This document shows, one piece after another, positions 1-4,993 of a stretch of DNA of 5,533 nucleotides. A program made the position numbers and the translations under genes. The notes under the pieces were generated by a model, which saw only the letters and a list, made by a program, of their open reading frames with translations, was not told the origin of the DNA and made no database searches. Within the stretch, counting starts at the first letter, position 1. The number at the start of each line of letters is the position of its first letter. Source of the stretch: Synergistaceae bacterium. Lineage in GTDB: Bacteria; Synergistota; Synergistia; Synergistales; Synergistaceae. The DNA lies in the NCBI GenBank assembly GCA_031273585.1, contig JAISRP010000012.1, forward strand, positions 1-5,533, written 5' to 3'.

Positions 1-1
1 C

Positions 2-40
2 TTTTTTTGATTTTCGCCCTGCGGGCGAAAATCAAAAAAA
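2..40. repeat. Perfect 18-bp inverted repeat with a 3-nt loop
   Basis: Positions 2-19 and 23-40 are exact reverse complements around the loop TGC. Each arm is a run of seven T or A, a GATTTT-type AT stretch and a GC core (CGCCC/GGGCG). At first sight this is an intrinsic terminator, but the polarity is wrong on both strands: the T-run precedes the GC stem and the A-run follows it, so neither transcript ends in a U-tract after the stem. It could be a member of a dispersed palindromic repeat, a protein-binding site, or the stem at the end of a transcript arriving from the left. The palindrome is certain; its role is unknown. Confidence 0.75.
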
Positions 41-53
41 ATAAAATGGGGGT

Positions 54-98
54 CCGGGGGACCGGTCCCCCGGCGGGCGGGGGCGGCGCCCACGGTCC
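54..98. repeat. GC-rich palindrome cluster (20-nt perfect palindrome plus nested hairpin)
   Basis: Positions 54-73 form a perfect 20-nt palindrome (CCGGGGGACC followed by its reverse complement). A second small hairpin follows, GGGC at 81-84 with GCCC at 88-91. In addition GGACCG at 59-64 can pair with CGGTCC at 93-98, which would enclose the second hairpin. From memory, tandem elements built on GGGGTCCGGGG...CCCCGG then GGGC..GCGCCC recur in intergenic regions of several GC-rich bacteria, so this may be a copy of a dispersed intergenic repeat. One copy in one window cannot prove repetition. Confidence 0.5.
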
Positions 99-134
99 TC
101 TGAAGCGACGAAACTGCGGAAACGGCTCTATTGA

Positions 135-184
135 AATGAACGACGGGGAACCCGGCGCTCCGGCCGGATTCCCCGTCGTTCATT
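135..184 (-). terminator. Strong stem-loop 9 nt after yqeY, likely transcript end
   Basis: Positions 135-150 and 169-184 are a perfect 16-bp inverted repeat. After one C/A mismatch, five more GC pairs (152-156 with 163-167) lead to a 6-nt loop. The structure begins 9 nt beyond the yqeY stop codon, as expected for the terminator of the rpsU-yqeY unit. The minus-strand sequence after the stem is only modestly U-rich (TTCAATAG), so termination may be inefficient, Rho-assisted, or the hairpin may mainly protect the 3' end of the mRNA from exonucleases. Confidence 0.75.
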
Positions 185-193
185 CAACGCGCG

Positions 194-652
194 TCAACTC
201 AACAGGCGCGCTGCCATCTCCTTGACCCTCTTGCCATCGGCCCTTCCGGCCGCGAGCTTCATGACGCCGCTCATGACCCGGCCCAGGTCCTTCGGGCCCG
301 CGGCGCCGGTCTCTCCTATAACCCCTGATATGACGAGCTCAAGTTCCGCATCGGCCATCTGCGTCGGAAGATAAGATTTTAAAATACCCGCTTCCTCGAG
401 CTCCTCGGCCGCGCGCTCGTGCGCGCCGCCCTTCCTGTAAAGGTCCGCGGCTTCCTTGCGCTGCTTCACCGCTCTCCTGACCAGGGCCACGACGTCCTCG
501 TCCGCGAGACCGCTTGACCTGCCCTTCTCGGTGGCGGCCATCTGGATCGACGCCTTCAGCATCCGGAGCACGGACAGAGTTGCGTCGTCGCGGTTTTTAA
601 GCGCCGCGACCAAATCCCCCTGGATCCGCTCCTCCAAGGGACAAGCCATCAT
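194..652 (-). CDS. yqeY: GatB/YqeY domain protein
   Basis: A 152-residue protein of the YqeY family, which resembles the tRNA-binding tail of the GatB subunit of Asp/Glu-tRNA amidotransferase. The cellular role of stand-alone YqeY is not settled; it carries no catalytic domain, so it probably binds tRNA or a partner protein. Family marks, in order: an N-terminal helical half ([17 protein letters not shown], then [10 protein letters not shown]), the [14 protein letters not shown] segment near residues 63-76, the [10 protein letters not shown] motif near 90-99, and the C-terminal [13 protein letters not shown] and [16 protein letters not shown] segments. The length is normal for the family. Two ATG codons in a row open the frame (652 and 649). 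AGGAGG at 663-658 lies 5 nt before the first and 8 nt before the second, so either is possible. The first ATG overlaps the rpsU stop as ATGA, pointing to coupled translation. The rpsU-yqeY order is known from many bacteria. Confidence 0.93.
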   Translation of the reverse strand: MMACPLEERIQGDLVAALKNRDDATLSVLRMLKASIQMAATEKGRSSGLADEDVVALVRRAVKQRKEAADLYRKGGAHERAAEELEEAGILKSYLPTQMADAELELVISGVIGETGAAGPKDLGRVMSGVMKLAAGRADGKRVKEMAARLLS

Positions 653-834
653 TCGGGCCTCCTGTGCTTGTTGCGGACGGATGCCGCCTTCTTGCGCTTT
701 TTGATCTCACTGGGCTTTTCGTAGTGCTCATGTTTGCGGGCCTCTCTCAGCACGCCAACCTTGCGGAGCTCTCGTTTAAAACGTTTCAACGCATCCTCGA
801 TGGTCTCGTTATCGCGTCGAACAACGCTGGTCAT
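649..834 (-). CDS. rpsU: Small ribosomal subunit protein bS21
   Basis: A 61-residue, very basic protein matching bacterial S21, the small 30S protein located near the 3' end of 16S rRNA and the anti-Shine-Dalgarno region, where it helps mRNA binding during initiation. Recognisable segments: [20 protein letters not shown] at residues 3-22, then [18 protein letters not shown] at about 26-43 (family pattern EARKREfYEKPS), and a Lys/Arg-rich tail ending in NKHRRPE. The frame is open as far as 885, but the start at 834 is chosen because the family begins at M-x-x-V-V-R and because a strong G-rich ribosome binding site (842-850) precedes it. A promoter candidate lies about 60 nt upstream. Its stop codon shares four bases with the yqeY start. 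Confidence 0.96.
   Translation of the reverse strand: MTSVVRRDNETIEDALKRFKRELRKVGVLREARKHEHYEKPSEIKKRKKAASVRNKHRRPE
658..663 (-). promoter_or_regulatory. Ribosome binding site of yqeY inside the last codons of rpsU
   Basis: A perfect AGGAGG, read on the minus strand, coincides with the two penultimate Arg codons (AGG AGG) of S21 and sits 5 nt before the first yqeY ATG. The signal for the downstream gene is thus embedded in coding sequence, in line with the ATGA overlap. Confidence 0.8.
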
Positions 835-841
835 TTTTTGT

Positions 842-850
842 CCCCCCTCC
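842..850 (-). promoter_or_regulatory. Ribosome binding site of rpsU
   Basis: The minus strand reads GGAGGGGGG here, followed by ACAAAAA and the ATG at 834. The GGAGG core (850-846) is 11 nt from the ATG, a little far, while the following G-run is nearer. This site fixes the rpsU start at 834 rather than the upstream in-frame codon at 885. Part of the G-run can pair with the 5' end of the predicted transcript. Confidence 0.7.
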
Positions 851-891
851 CTATGTGTCAGGCTGGGCGTCGGCGTTCCGAGCACACGGGG

Positions 892-927
892 ACACAGCCT
901 TATAAGGTTCGAGTACTACCCTGAAAA
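892..927 (-). promoter_or_regulatory. Sigma-70-type promoter candidate for rpsU-yqeY
   Basis: On the minus strand TTTTCA (927-922, 4 of 6 against TTGACA) and TATAAG (904-899, 5 of 6 against TATAAT) are separated by exactly 17 nt. The -10 box is embedded in the palindrome CCTTATAAGG (898-907). The predicted transcription start is near 892, giving a leader of about 58 nt. Its placement between the J-protein gene and rpsU supports a separate transcription unit. This is sequence resemblance only. Confidence 0.5.
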
Positions 928-948
928 TCCGCCGCATGACCGGACGGA
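924..948 (-). terminator. Weak terminator candidate after the J-protein gene
   Basis: On the minus strand TCCGTC (948-943) can pair with GGCGGA (933-928), six pairs including one G-U, around a 9-nt loop, followed at once by TTTT (927-924). The stem is short and the T-tract brief, so any termination would be partial. The T-tract overlaps the proposed -35 box of rpsU, so read-through from the chaperone genes into rpsU-yqeY is possible. Confidence 0.25.
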
Positions 949-981
949 AATCCCCACCGGGTGACACACTATAAATGTATT

Positions 982-2001
982 TTAACTCGTATTTTGCTCA
1001 CGCACAATAGCAGATGCCCACACTCTGACTGCGGGCGATTTATTTTCGCGCGAGAGCCTCGTTATGACCGACATCATCCAGACCGGCACCCTCTCCCTCT
1101 TGAGCAGGCGCAGGAGCGGGACCAGTATGGCGTCGTCGTCCTTCCTCAAAAGGTTGAAGACCTCCGCAGTCTCCGGCAGACTTCCGTTCTGGGGCCAGCT
1201 GTTCAGGACGGAGGCGATGGCAGCATCCGACGGATGGGACAGGAACGCCGTGAAGTATTCGACTGGCATTCTCCTGCGCTTCAGCCAACTCAGTATCATG
1301 ACGACGTCCGTGCTCGAAAAACCCGCGACGTGCTGTACCATGACCTGAGCCAGGTCCTCCGAACTTCTCTGCGACTGGAAGAGCGAGAGCAGGCACTCCA
1401 GGACCTCCGACGTCGGCACGTTCCTGCGGAAGTGGTCCAGCACGACGCGCCTTATCTCCTCCGACTGGTCCCCGGAGGATATCCTGCGAAGGGCCAGGAT
1501 CACGACCCCAGGGTGTCTGCTGCGGAGCCTCCTGAGTATCGCCTCGTTGGTGCTGCGCTCCTTCACCGCGATCTTCCTCGAGAGCAGGGAGTAGATATCG
1601 GACTCAGCGCGCGAGATGACGCTTCCTATGAAGCGCACCCTGGCGGGCGGTATCTCGCTCTCGAGCTCGGCCTCGTAGTCCTCGTCCGCGGCCCTCCTGC
1701 TGAAGATCGACCCTATGCCGTCCCGAATGGCCTCCATGACGGCCTTGAACGATTTCAGGAAGCGCCTTCCAGCGCTCTCCCGCTGGGGCGCCTCCGGAGC
1801 GGCGCGGCCAGGGACTCCGGGCGATATGGTCTCCTTCAGGATCATGTAGGCCTCGGTGATCTCCGTGAATTTCTGCGCCCCGTCCGGTCCAGCCACGTCG
1901 GGGTGATAGAGGCGGGCCATCCTCCTGAAGGCGGCCTTTACCTCCTCCCAGCTCGCGTCCGACGACAGGCCTAGCGTCTCGAAGTTTGCGTTCTGACTCA
2001 T
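982..2001 (-). CDS. J-domain co-chaperone with HEAT-like helical C-terminal region
   Basis: A 339-residue protein that probably stimulates ATP hydrolysis by the Hsp70 encoded just upstream and brings it a client. Residues 1-57 are a J domain: FETLGLSSDAS, helix II WEEVKAAFRRMARLY, the invariant HPD at 33-35, and helix III KFTEITEAYMILK. The usual fourth helix (D..R..YD) is not recognisable. Residues 60-76 are a Pro/Ala-rich linker. Residues 79-103 form a basic amphipathic stretch (RRFLKSFKAVMEAIRDGIGS and on). From about 130 to the end the protein is helical, with repeat-like units such as LRRLRSRHPGVVILALRRI and the final SPAVRVWASAIV, which suggest HEAT-type repeats. It lacks the Gly/Phe region, CxxCxGxG zinc fingers and DnaJ C-terminal domains, so it is not DnaJ. 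The ATG at 2001 overlaps the Hsp70 stop (ATGA) and has AGGTGATC 5 nt upstream. The J domain is certain; the HEAT call is moderate and the client unknown. Confidence 0.88.
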   Translation of the reverse strand: MSQNANFETLGLSSDASWEEVKAAFRRMARLYHPDVAGPDGAQKFTEITEAYMILKETISPGVPGRAAPEAPQRESAGRRFLKSFKAVMEAIRDGIGSIFSRRAADEDYEAELESEIPPARVRFIGSVISRAESDIYSLLSRKIAVKERSTNEAILRRLRSRHPGVVILALRRISSGDQSEEIRRVVLDHFRRNVPTSEVLECLLSLFQSQRSSEDLAQVMVQHVAGFSSTDVVMILSWLKRRRMPVEYFTAFLSHPSDAAIASVLNSWPQNGSLPETAEVFNLLRKDDDAILVPLLRLLKRERVPVWMMSVITRLSRENKSPAVRVWASAIVREQNTS

Positions 2002-3572
2002 GACGCGATCACCTGCTCTATATCTCTTATCATCTTGTCGATCACTTCCAGAGCCTGCCATTGCAGAGTATGATCCTCCAGTTTGAGAGATCTTACCTCC
2101 CTCATGAGAACTTGAAGACGCTGTTGAAAGTTATCCGGAAAGGGCGCCGACATCCTGGCAATCCTGTCCTCCCTGATCCTGATCTCGGTGATCAGGTCGC
2201 ACGGGGTAACGCCGGTCTCGTCGCTCACGAGCGCGATGGTCTGCCTGCTCACCTGCTTTTTCCTCTTGACCTCGACGTGGAGAAGCCCGCCGCCGTCGAC
2301 CTTGAAGACCACCTCGACGGACTCGCCGTCGCCCACCCGATCCACCTTGATAGTCTGAAGCACCATGTTCAGGTTCTTAACCCGCCCCTCGCCCTGCACT
2401 ATCGTGACTTCGAGATCGCCATCCCCGTACGCGGTAAAGCTCTTCCTCGCCTCGGCCGGCAGGGGGACGCCCCTGTTCAGTATCTGTACCACGCCCCCGT
2501 CCGCGTTCATGACCCCGAGGGACCGGCTCAGTACGTCGATGAGGAGCCTCTCCTTGCCCTGATTGGCATAGAGGGCGCTCCCTATCACTACGGCCTCCTC
2601 CGGTGAGGAGCGGAGGCGTTCCGGCTCGTACACCCGGTCCGCCAGAATCCTGCGCAACATCGGTATGCGCCCGCTGCCTCCGACTATGAGGAGCTTCTGC
2701 GGATCATACTTCTTCCACATGCTCCTAACCATCTTTACTACTTCCTCTATTATGGGCGATATGAGGCGCTCGAAATCGGCCCTCGTGACGTCCAGCGAGG
2801 TCTCCCTCGAACCGAGCCCCGCAGGGACCCTCCACTGCACGACGTTCGCGCTGCTGAGGGCCATCTTTATAATCTCGGCCTCCCTCATCATCACGCAAGC
2901 CCTGGGGTCCTCCGCCCTCGAAAACGGTATCCCCGCCCTCCTGGAGAGGCGCTCCGCGAGAAGTTTATCGAGGTCGAAGCCGCCTATGTCCTTCCGCCCC
3001 TGGCTCTCGACGACCTGGAACACCCCCCTGTCGCCCTCCACCATTGAAAGGTCGACTGTGCCGGCCCCGAAATCTATTATGAGAAACCTCCCGTCGATGC
3101 CTATGGACAGGGCGGCCGCGGTCGGCTCGTTCACTATGCGTATCCTCTCGAAACCGGCTTGCTGAGCAGCGCGGGCCAGGGCCCCCCTCTCCGGGAAGCT
3201 GAAGTGCGCCGGCACTGCAAGGACGCAGGAGGTTATAAACGTCCGCAGGGACGCCTCCGCATCCTCCCTCAGAAGGCACAAAAGCGGCAGCAGCAGCTCC
3301 TCCGGCGTATACGTCCTGCCGTCCATGCGGGCTACCCAGTCAGTGCCGAGCCGCCGCTTCATATCCCACCAGGCCAGCCTGGGCTCCGTCAGCGACAGCT
3401 TGACGGCCTCCTCGCCGACAACCAGTCCATCCTTCGAGAATGCCACCATCGACGTGGTCCTCATCTGCCCCCACCTGTTCGGTATGAGCTGAACGCCCCT
3501 TCCGGGGAGATCCACGGCCAATTGGGCGTATCTCGTGCCAAGGTCTATTCCTATCGTAACGTCGTCAGCCAA
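1998..3572 (-). CDS. Divergent, short Hsp70 family chaperone (HscC-like)
   Basis: A 524-residue ATP-dependent chaperone with a DnaK-type ATPase domain. Visible motifs: phosphate-1 loop IGIDLGTRYAQ (7-17), Lys72 in DMKRRLG (matching catalytic K70 of E. coli DnaK), Pro121 and Arg129 of the interdomain switch, NEPTAAA (148-154), phosphate-2 loop IIDFGAGTVD (165-174), and adenosine motif IVGGSGRIPM (296-305). The linker is altered to LLIDVLSRSLG (343-353). A beta substrate-binding domain follows (about 350-448), then only about 70 helical residues, so the long lid of DnaK (638 residues) is mostly absent and there is no acidic tail. The LIPNRWGQ segment (29-36) recalls HscC, a specialised Hsp70. 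No ATG lies at the start; TTG at 3572 is chosen because GGGGGTGA (3585-3578) sits 5 nt before it. TTG 3587 and GTG 3581 are alternatives. It is preceded by mtaB and coupled to the J-protein gene, its likely partner. Confidence 0.9.
   Translation of the reverse strand: MADDVTIGIDLGTRYAQLAVDLPGRGVQLIPNRWGQMRTTSMVAFSKDGLVVGEEAVKLSLTEPRLAWWDMKRRLGTDWVARMDGRTYTPEELLLPLLCLLREDAEASLRTFITSCVLAVPAHFSFPERGALARAAQQAGFERIRIVNEPTAAALSIGIDGRFLIIDFGAGTVDLSMVEGDRGVFQVVESQGRKDIGGFDLDKLLAERLSRRAGIPFSRAEDPRACVMMREAEIIKMALSSANVVQWRVPAGLGSRETSLDVTRADFERLISPIIEEVVKMVRSMWKKYDPQKLLIVGGSGRIPMLRRILADRVYEPERLRSSPEEAVVIGSALYANQGKERLLIDVLSRSLGVMNADGGVVQILNRGVPLPAEARKSFTAYGDGDLEVTIVQGEGRVKNLNMVLQTIKVDRVGDGESVEVVFKVDGGGLLHVEVKRKKQVSRQTIALVSDETGVTPCDLITEIRIREDRIARMSAPFPDNFQQRLQVLMREVRSLKLEDHTLQWQALEVIDKMIRDIEQVIAS
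2007..2014 (-). promoter_or_regulatory. Ribosome binding site of the J-protein gene inside the Hsp70 gene
   Basis: The minus strand carries AGGTGATC, an 8-nt match to the complement of the usual 16S rRNA 3' end, 5 nt before the ATG at 2001 and within the last codons of the Hsp70 gene. It decides the start against the in-frame ATG at 2061, which would overlap the Hsp70 gene by 64 nt. Confidence 0.75.
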
Positions 3573-3577
3573 AAAAC

Positions 3578-3585
3578 TCACCCCC
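3578..3585 (-). promoter_or_regulatory. Ribosome binding site deciding the TTG start of the Hsp70 gene
   Basis: The minus strand reads GGGGGTGA, close to AGGAGGTGA, with 5 nt to the TTG at 3572. Using the further-upstream TTG (3587) or GTG (3581) would put this sequence inside the coding region and leave those codons without a comparable site. Alignment also favours the short form, since residues 5-9 (VTIGI) are where Hsp70 proteins begin. Confidence 0.6.
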
Positions 3586-3638
3586 AACAGGGCTCGTCAC
3601 AACATTTCCAAGGCCGCGTGAGGGACCGTATCCTGAAG

Positions 3639-4991
3639 TCACGGGAGCTCCCCTCGGCGGCACGTGACGTCGCCCGGTTCCACTCCTAGGCAGAACAACT
3701 CGCCCCCGGCCTCGGACCCGGGCCGGAGCGACAGCTCCGTCCACCGGGATTTTTCCGCCGCACGCCTCGCATGAACCCTGATGTAGTGCCTGTTCCAGCC
3801 CGAAACTATGTCTGACTCTGCGCTCTCCGCGACGATGCGGCTCTCCCTGCCCACAAATCTCCCCGCATACGAGGAGAGCAGCCTGTCCGAGGTACAAAGA
3901 GCCCTTCCGACTCGTTCCCTCACGACCTGCCCCGGCACGCGGCCCTCCATCGCTGCGGCCGGCGTCCCCTCCCTCGGGGAGAAGGGGAACACGTGCACCC
4001 TGCCGAACGAGACGTCCTCCAGAAAATTCATGCTGTTGCCGAAGGCCTCGTCGCTCTCGCCGGGAAATCCCACCATCACGTCGGTCGAGACGTGGACGTC
4101 GTCTCCCAGGAACTCGCGAACCCGCTCTATCCTGCGGGCGTACCCCGACGCGTCATACCCCCTCCTCATGGCGCGGAGCACCGAGTCGTCCCCGCTCTGG
4201 AGCGGTATGTGCAGGTGCGGGCAGAAGACCTCGGCCTCGGCCAGAGCGCAAAGCAGATCGTCGTCCAGAGCGAACGGCTCGATGGAGCCGAACCTCAGCC
4301 TGGACAGCCCTCCGATCCTCGATATCCCCCGCGTCAGATCCGCCAGAGTGGTATCGCCGTGCCTGTAACTTCCGAGGTGAATCCCTGTCAGGATGACCTC
4401 CCTGCAGCCGGAGTCCGTCACCCTCGATATCTCGTCCAAAATCCCCTCCGGGTCGCGGGAGACCTGCGGCCCTCTCAGGTTCGGCACAGCACAGTAGCTG
4501 CAGCGCATCGAGCAGCCGTCCTGGACCTTTACGAAGGCCCTGGTGTGCAGCCTGGCGCGGTCGAGCGACATGCCGTCCCACGCGGCGCGGTCTGTCGCAT
4601 CCCATAACCTCACGACGCCTCCCCGGGCCAGGAAATTCTCCAGCGCATCGGGGATCTCATGCTTGAGACCGTTGCCAACCAGCACGTCAGCACCTAGCGA
4701 GGATGCGCCCTCGGAACCAGCTGATTGAACGTAACAGCCGCAGGCGACTATGACAGCCCCCGAGTTCTCCCTCCTCAGCCGGCGCAGAGTCTTCCTCGCG
4801 TGCGAGTCGGCTGAGGCGGTGAGCGAGCAGGTGACCACGATGATTATTCCCGCGCCCTCCGCTGGGTCCTTGACGTGGATGGCCCCGCGCGCCTCCAGCA
4901 TTGACGCCAGCGCCTCGCCCTCGTAGTGGTTGACTCGGCAGCCGAGTATTACTACGGAAAATTTCATGCCGGATACTAGGTATTGCGGCAT
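3639..4991 (-). CDS. mtaB: tRNA (t6A37 C2) methylthiotransferase MtaB
   Basis: A 450-residue radical-SAM enzyme that adds a methylthio group to C2 of t6A at position 37 of ANN-decoding tRNAs, giving ms2t6A, which steadies codon-anticodon pairing. The N-terminal methylthiotransferase domain has its three cluster cysteines: LGCRVNHYE (Cys18), VVTCSLT (Cys55) and GCYVQS (Cys86). The radical-SAM cluster motif is CSMRCSYC (Cys160, 164, 167), preceded by VKVQDG. Later come HIPLQSG and the VMVGFPGE segment typical of the family, and a C-terminal TRAM-like RNA-binding region (about 378-442). LGCRVNHYE marks MtaB rather than MiaB (YGCQMN) or RimO (LGCPKN). The start at 4991 lies 2 nt after the rsmE stop and has GGGGGA 7 nt upstream. 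The ATG at 4967 (MKFSVVILGC) fits family alignments better but lacks a visible ribosome binding site. Cys84, two residues before Cys86, is an extra cysteine. Confidence 0.93.
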   Translation of the reverse strand: MPQYLVSGMKFSVVILGCRVNHYEGEALASMLEARGAIHVKDPAEGAGIIIVVTCSLTASADSHARKTLRRLRRENSGAVIVACGCYVQSAGSEGASSLGADVLVGNGLKHEIPDALENFLARGGVVRLWDATDRAAWDGMSLDRARLHTRAFVKVQDGCSMRCSYCAVPNLRGPQVSRDPEGILDEISRVTDSGCREVILTGIHLGSYRHGDTTLADLTRGISRIGGLSRLRFGSIEPFALDDDLLCALAEAEVFCPHLHIPLQSGDDSVLRAMRRGYDASGYARRIERVREFLGDDVHVSTDVMVGFPGESDEAFGNSMNFLEDVSFGRVHVFPFSPREGTPAAAMEGRVPGQVVRERVGRALCTSDRLLSSYAGRFVGRESRIVAESAESDIVSGWNRHYIRVHARRAAEKSRWTELSLRPGSEAGGELFCLGVEPGDVTCRRGELP

Positions 4992-4993
4992 CT

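Larger units (their letters stand above)
1..193. other. Intergenic region downstream of yqeY, no gene
   Basis: No credible coding sequence lies here. The only open frame runs on the plus strand from 7 through the palindromes into the end of yqeY; its translation is low-complexity Gly/Ala/Pro sequence with no family resemblance. The region holds three structural elements in order: an 18-bp AT/GC palindrome (2-40), a GC-rich palindrome cluster (54-98), and the yqeY stem-loop (135-184). I see nothing recognisable in the stretch 99-134. Confidence 0.7.

Noticed and set aside
2..40. Intrinsic terminator
   Set aside because: On both strands the stem is followed by A residues, not U residues; kept as a palindrome only.
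7..225. Small plus-strand open frame over the intergenic palindromes
   Set aside because: Its sequence is dictated by the palindromes, is low-complexity, and it runs into the 3' end of yqeY on the other strand.
835..885. N-terminal extension of S21 by 17 residues to the in-frame start at 885
   Set aside because: S21 proteins begin near the chosen Met, the extension has no family match, and the ribosome binding site lies between the two starts.
961..1974. Long open frame on the plus strand, antisense to the J-protein gene (337 codons)
   Set aside because: The translation shows no domain, is rich in Arg/Gly/Pro as expected for the reverse of a GC-rich gene, and the opposite strand encodes an unmistakable J domain with a ribosome binding site.
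2002..2061. Longer J protein starting at the ATG at 2061
   Set aside because: It would overlap the Hsp70 gene by 64 nt and add a Gly/Asp/Arg-rich stretch ahead of a J domain that already has a start with an excellent ribosome binding site.
3588..3638. CIRCE/HrcA operator before the Hsp70 gene
   Set aside because: No TTAGCACTC/GAGTGCTAA half sites are present in the gap or in the adjoining coding ends.
3159..4607. Plus-strand open frames opposite the Hsp70 and mtaB genes
   Set aside because: They are reverse-frame reflections of well-supported genes, with no recognisable motif and no ribosome binding site that I could identify.
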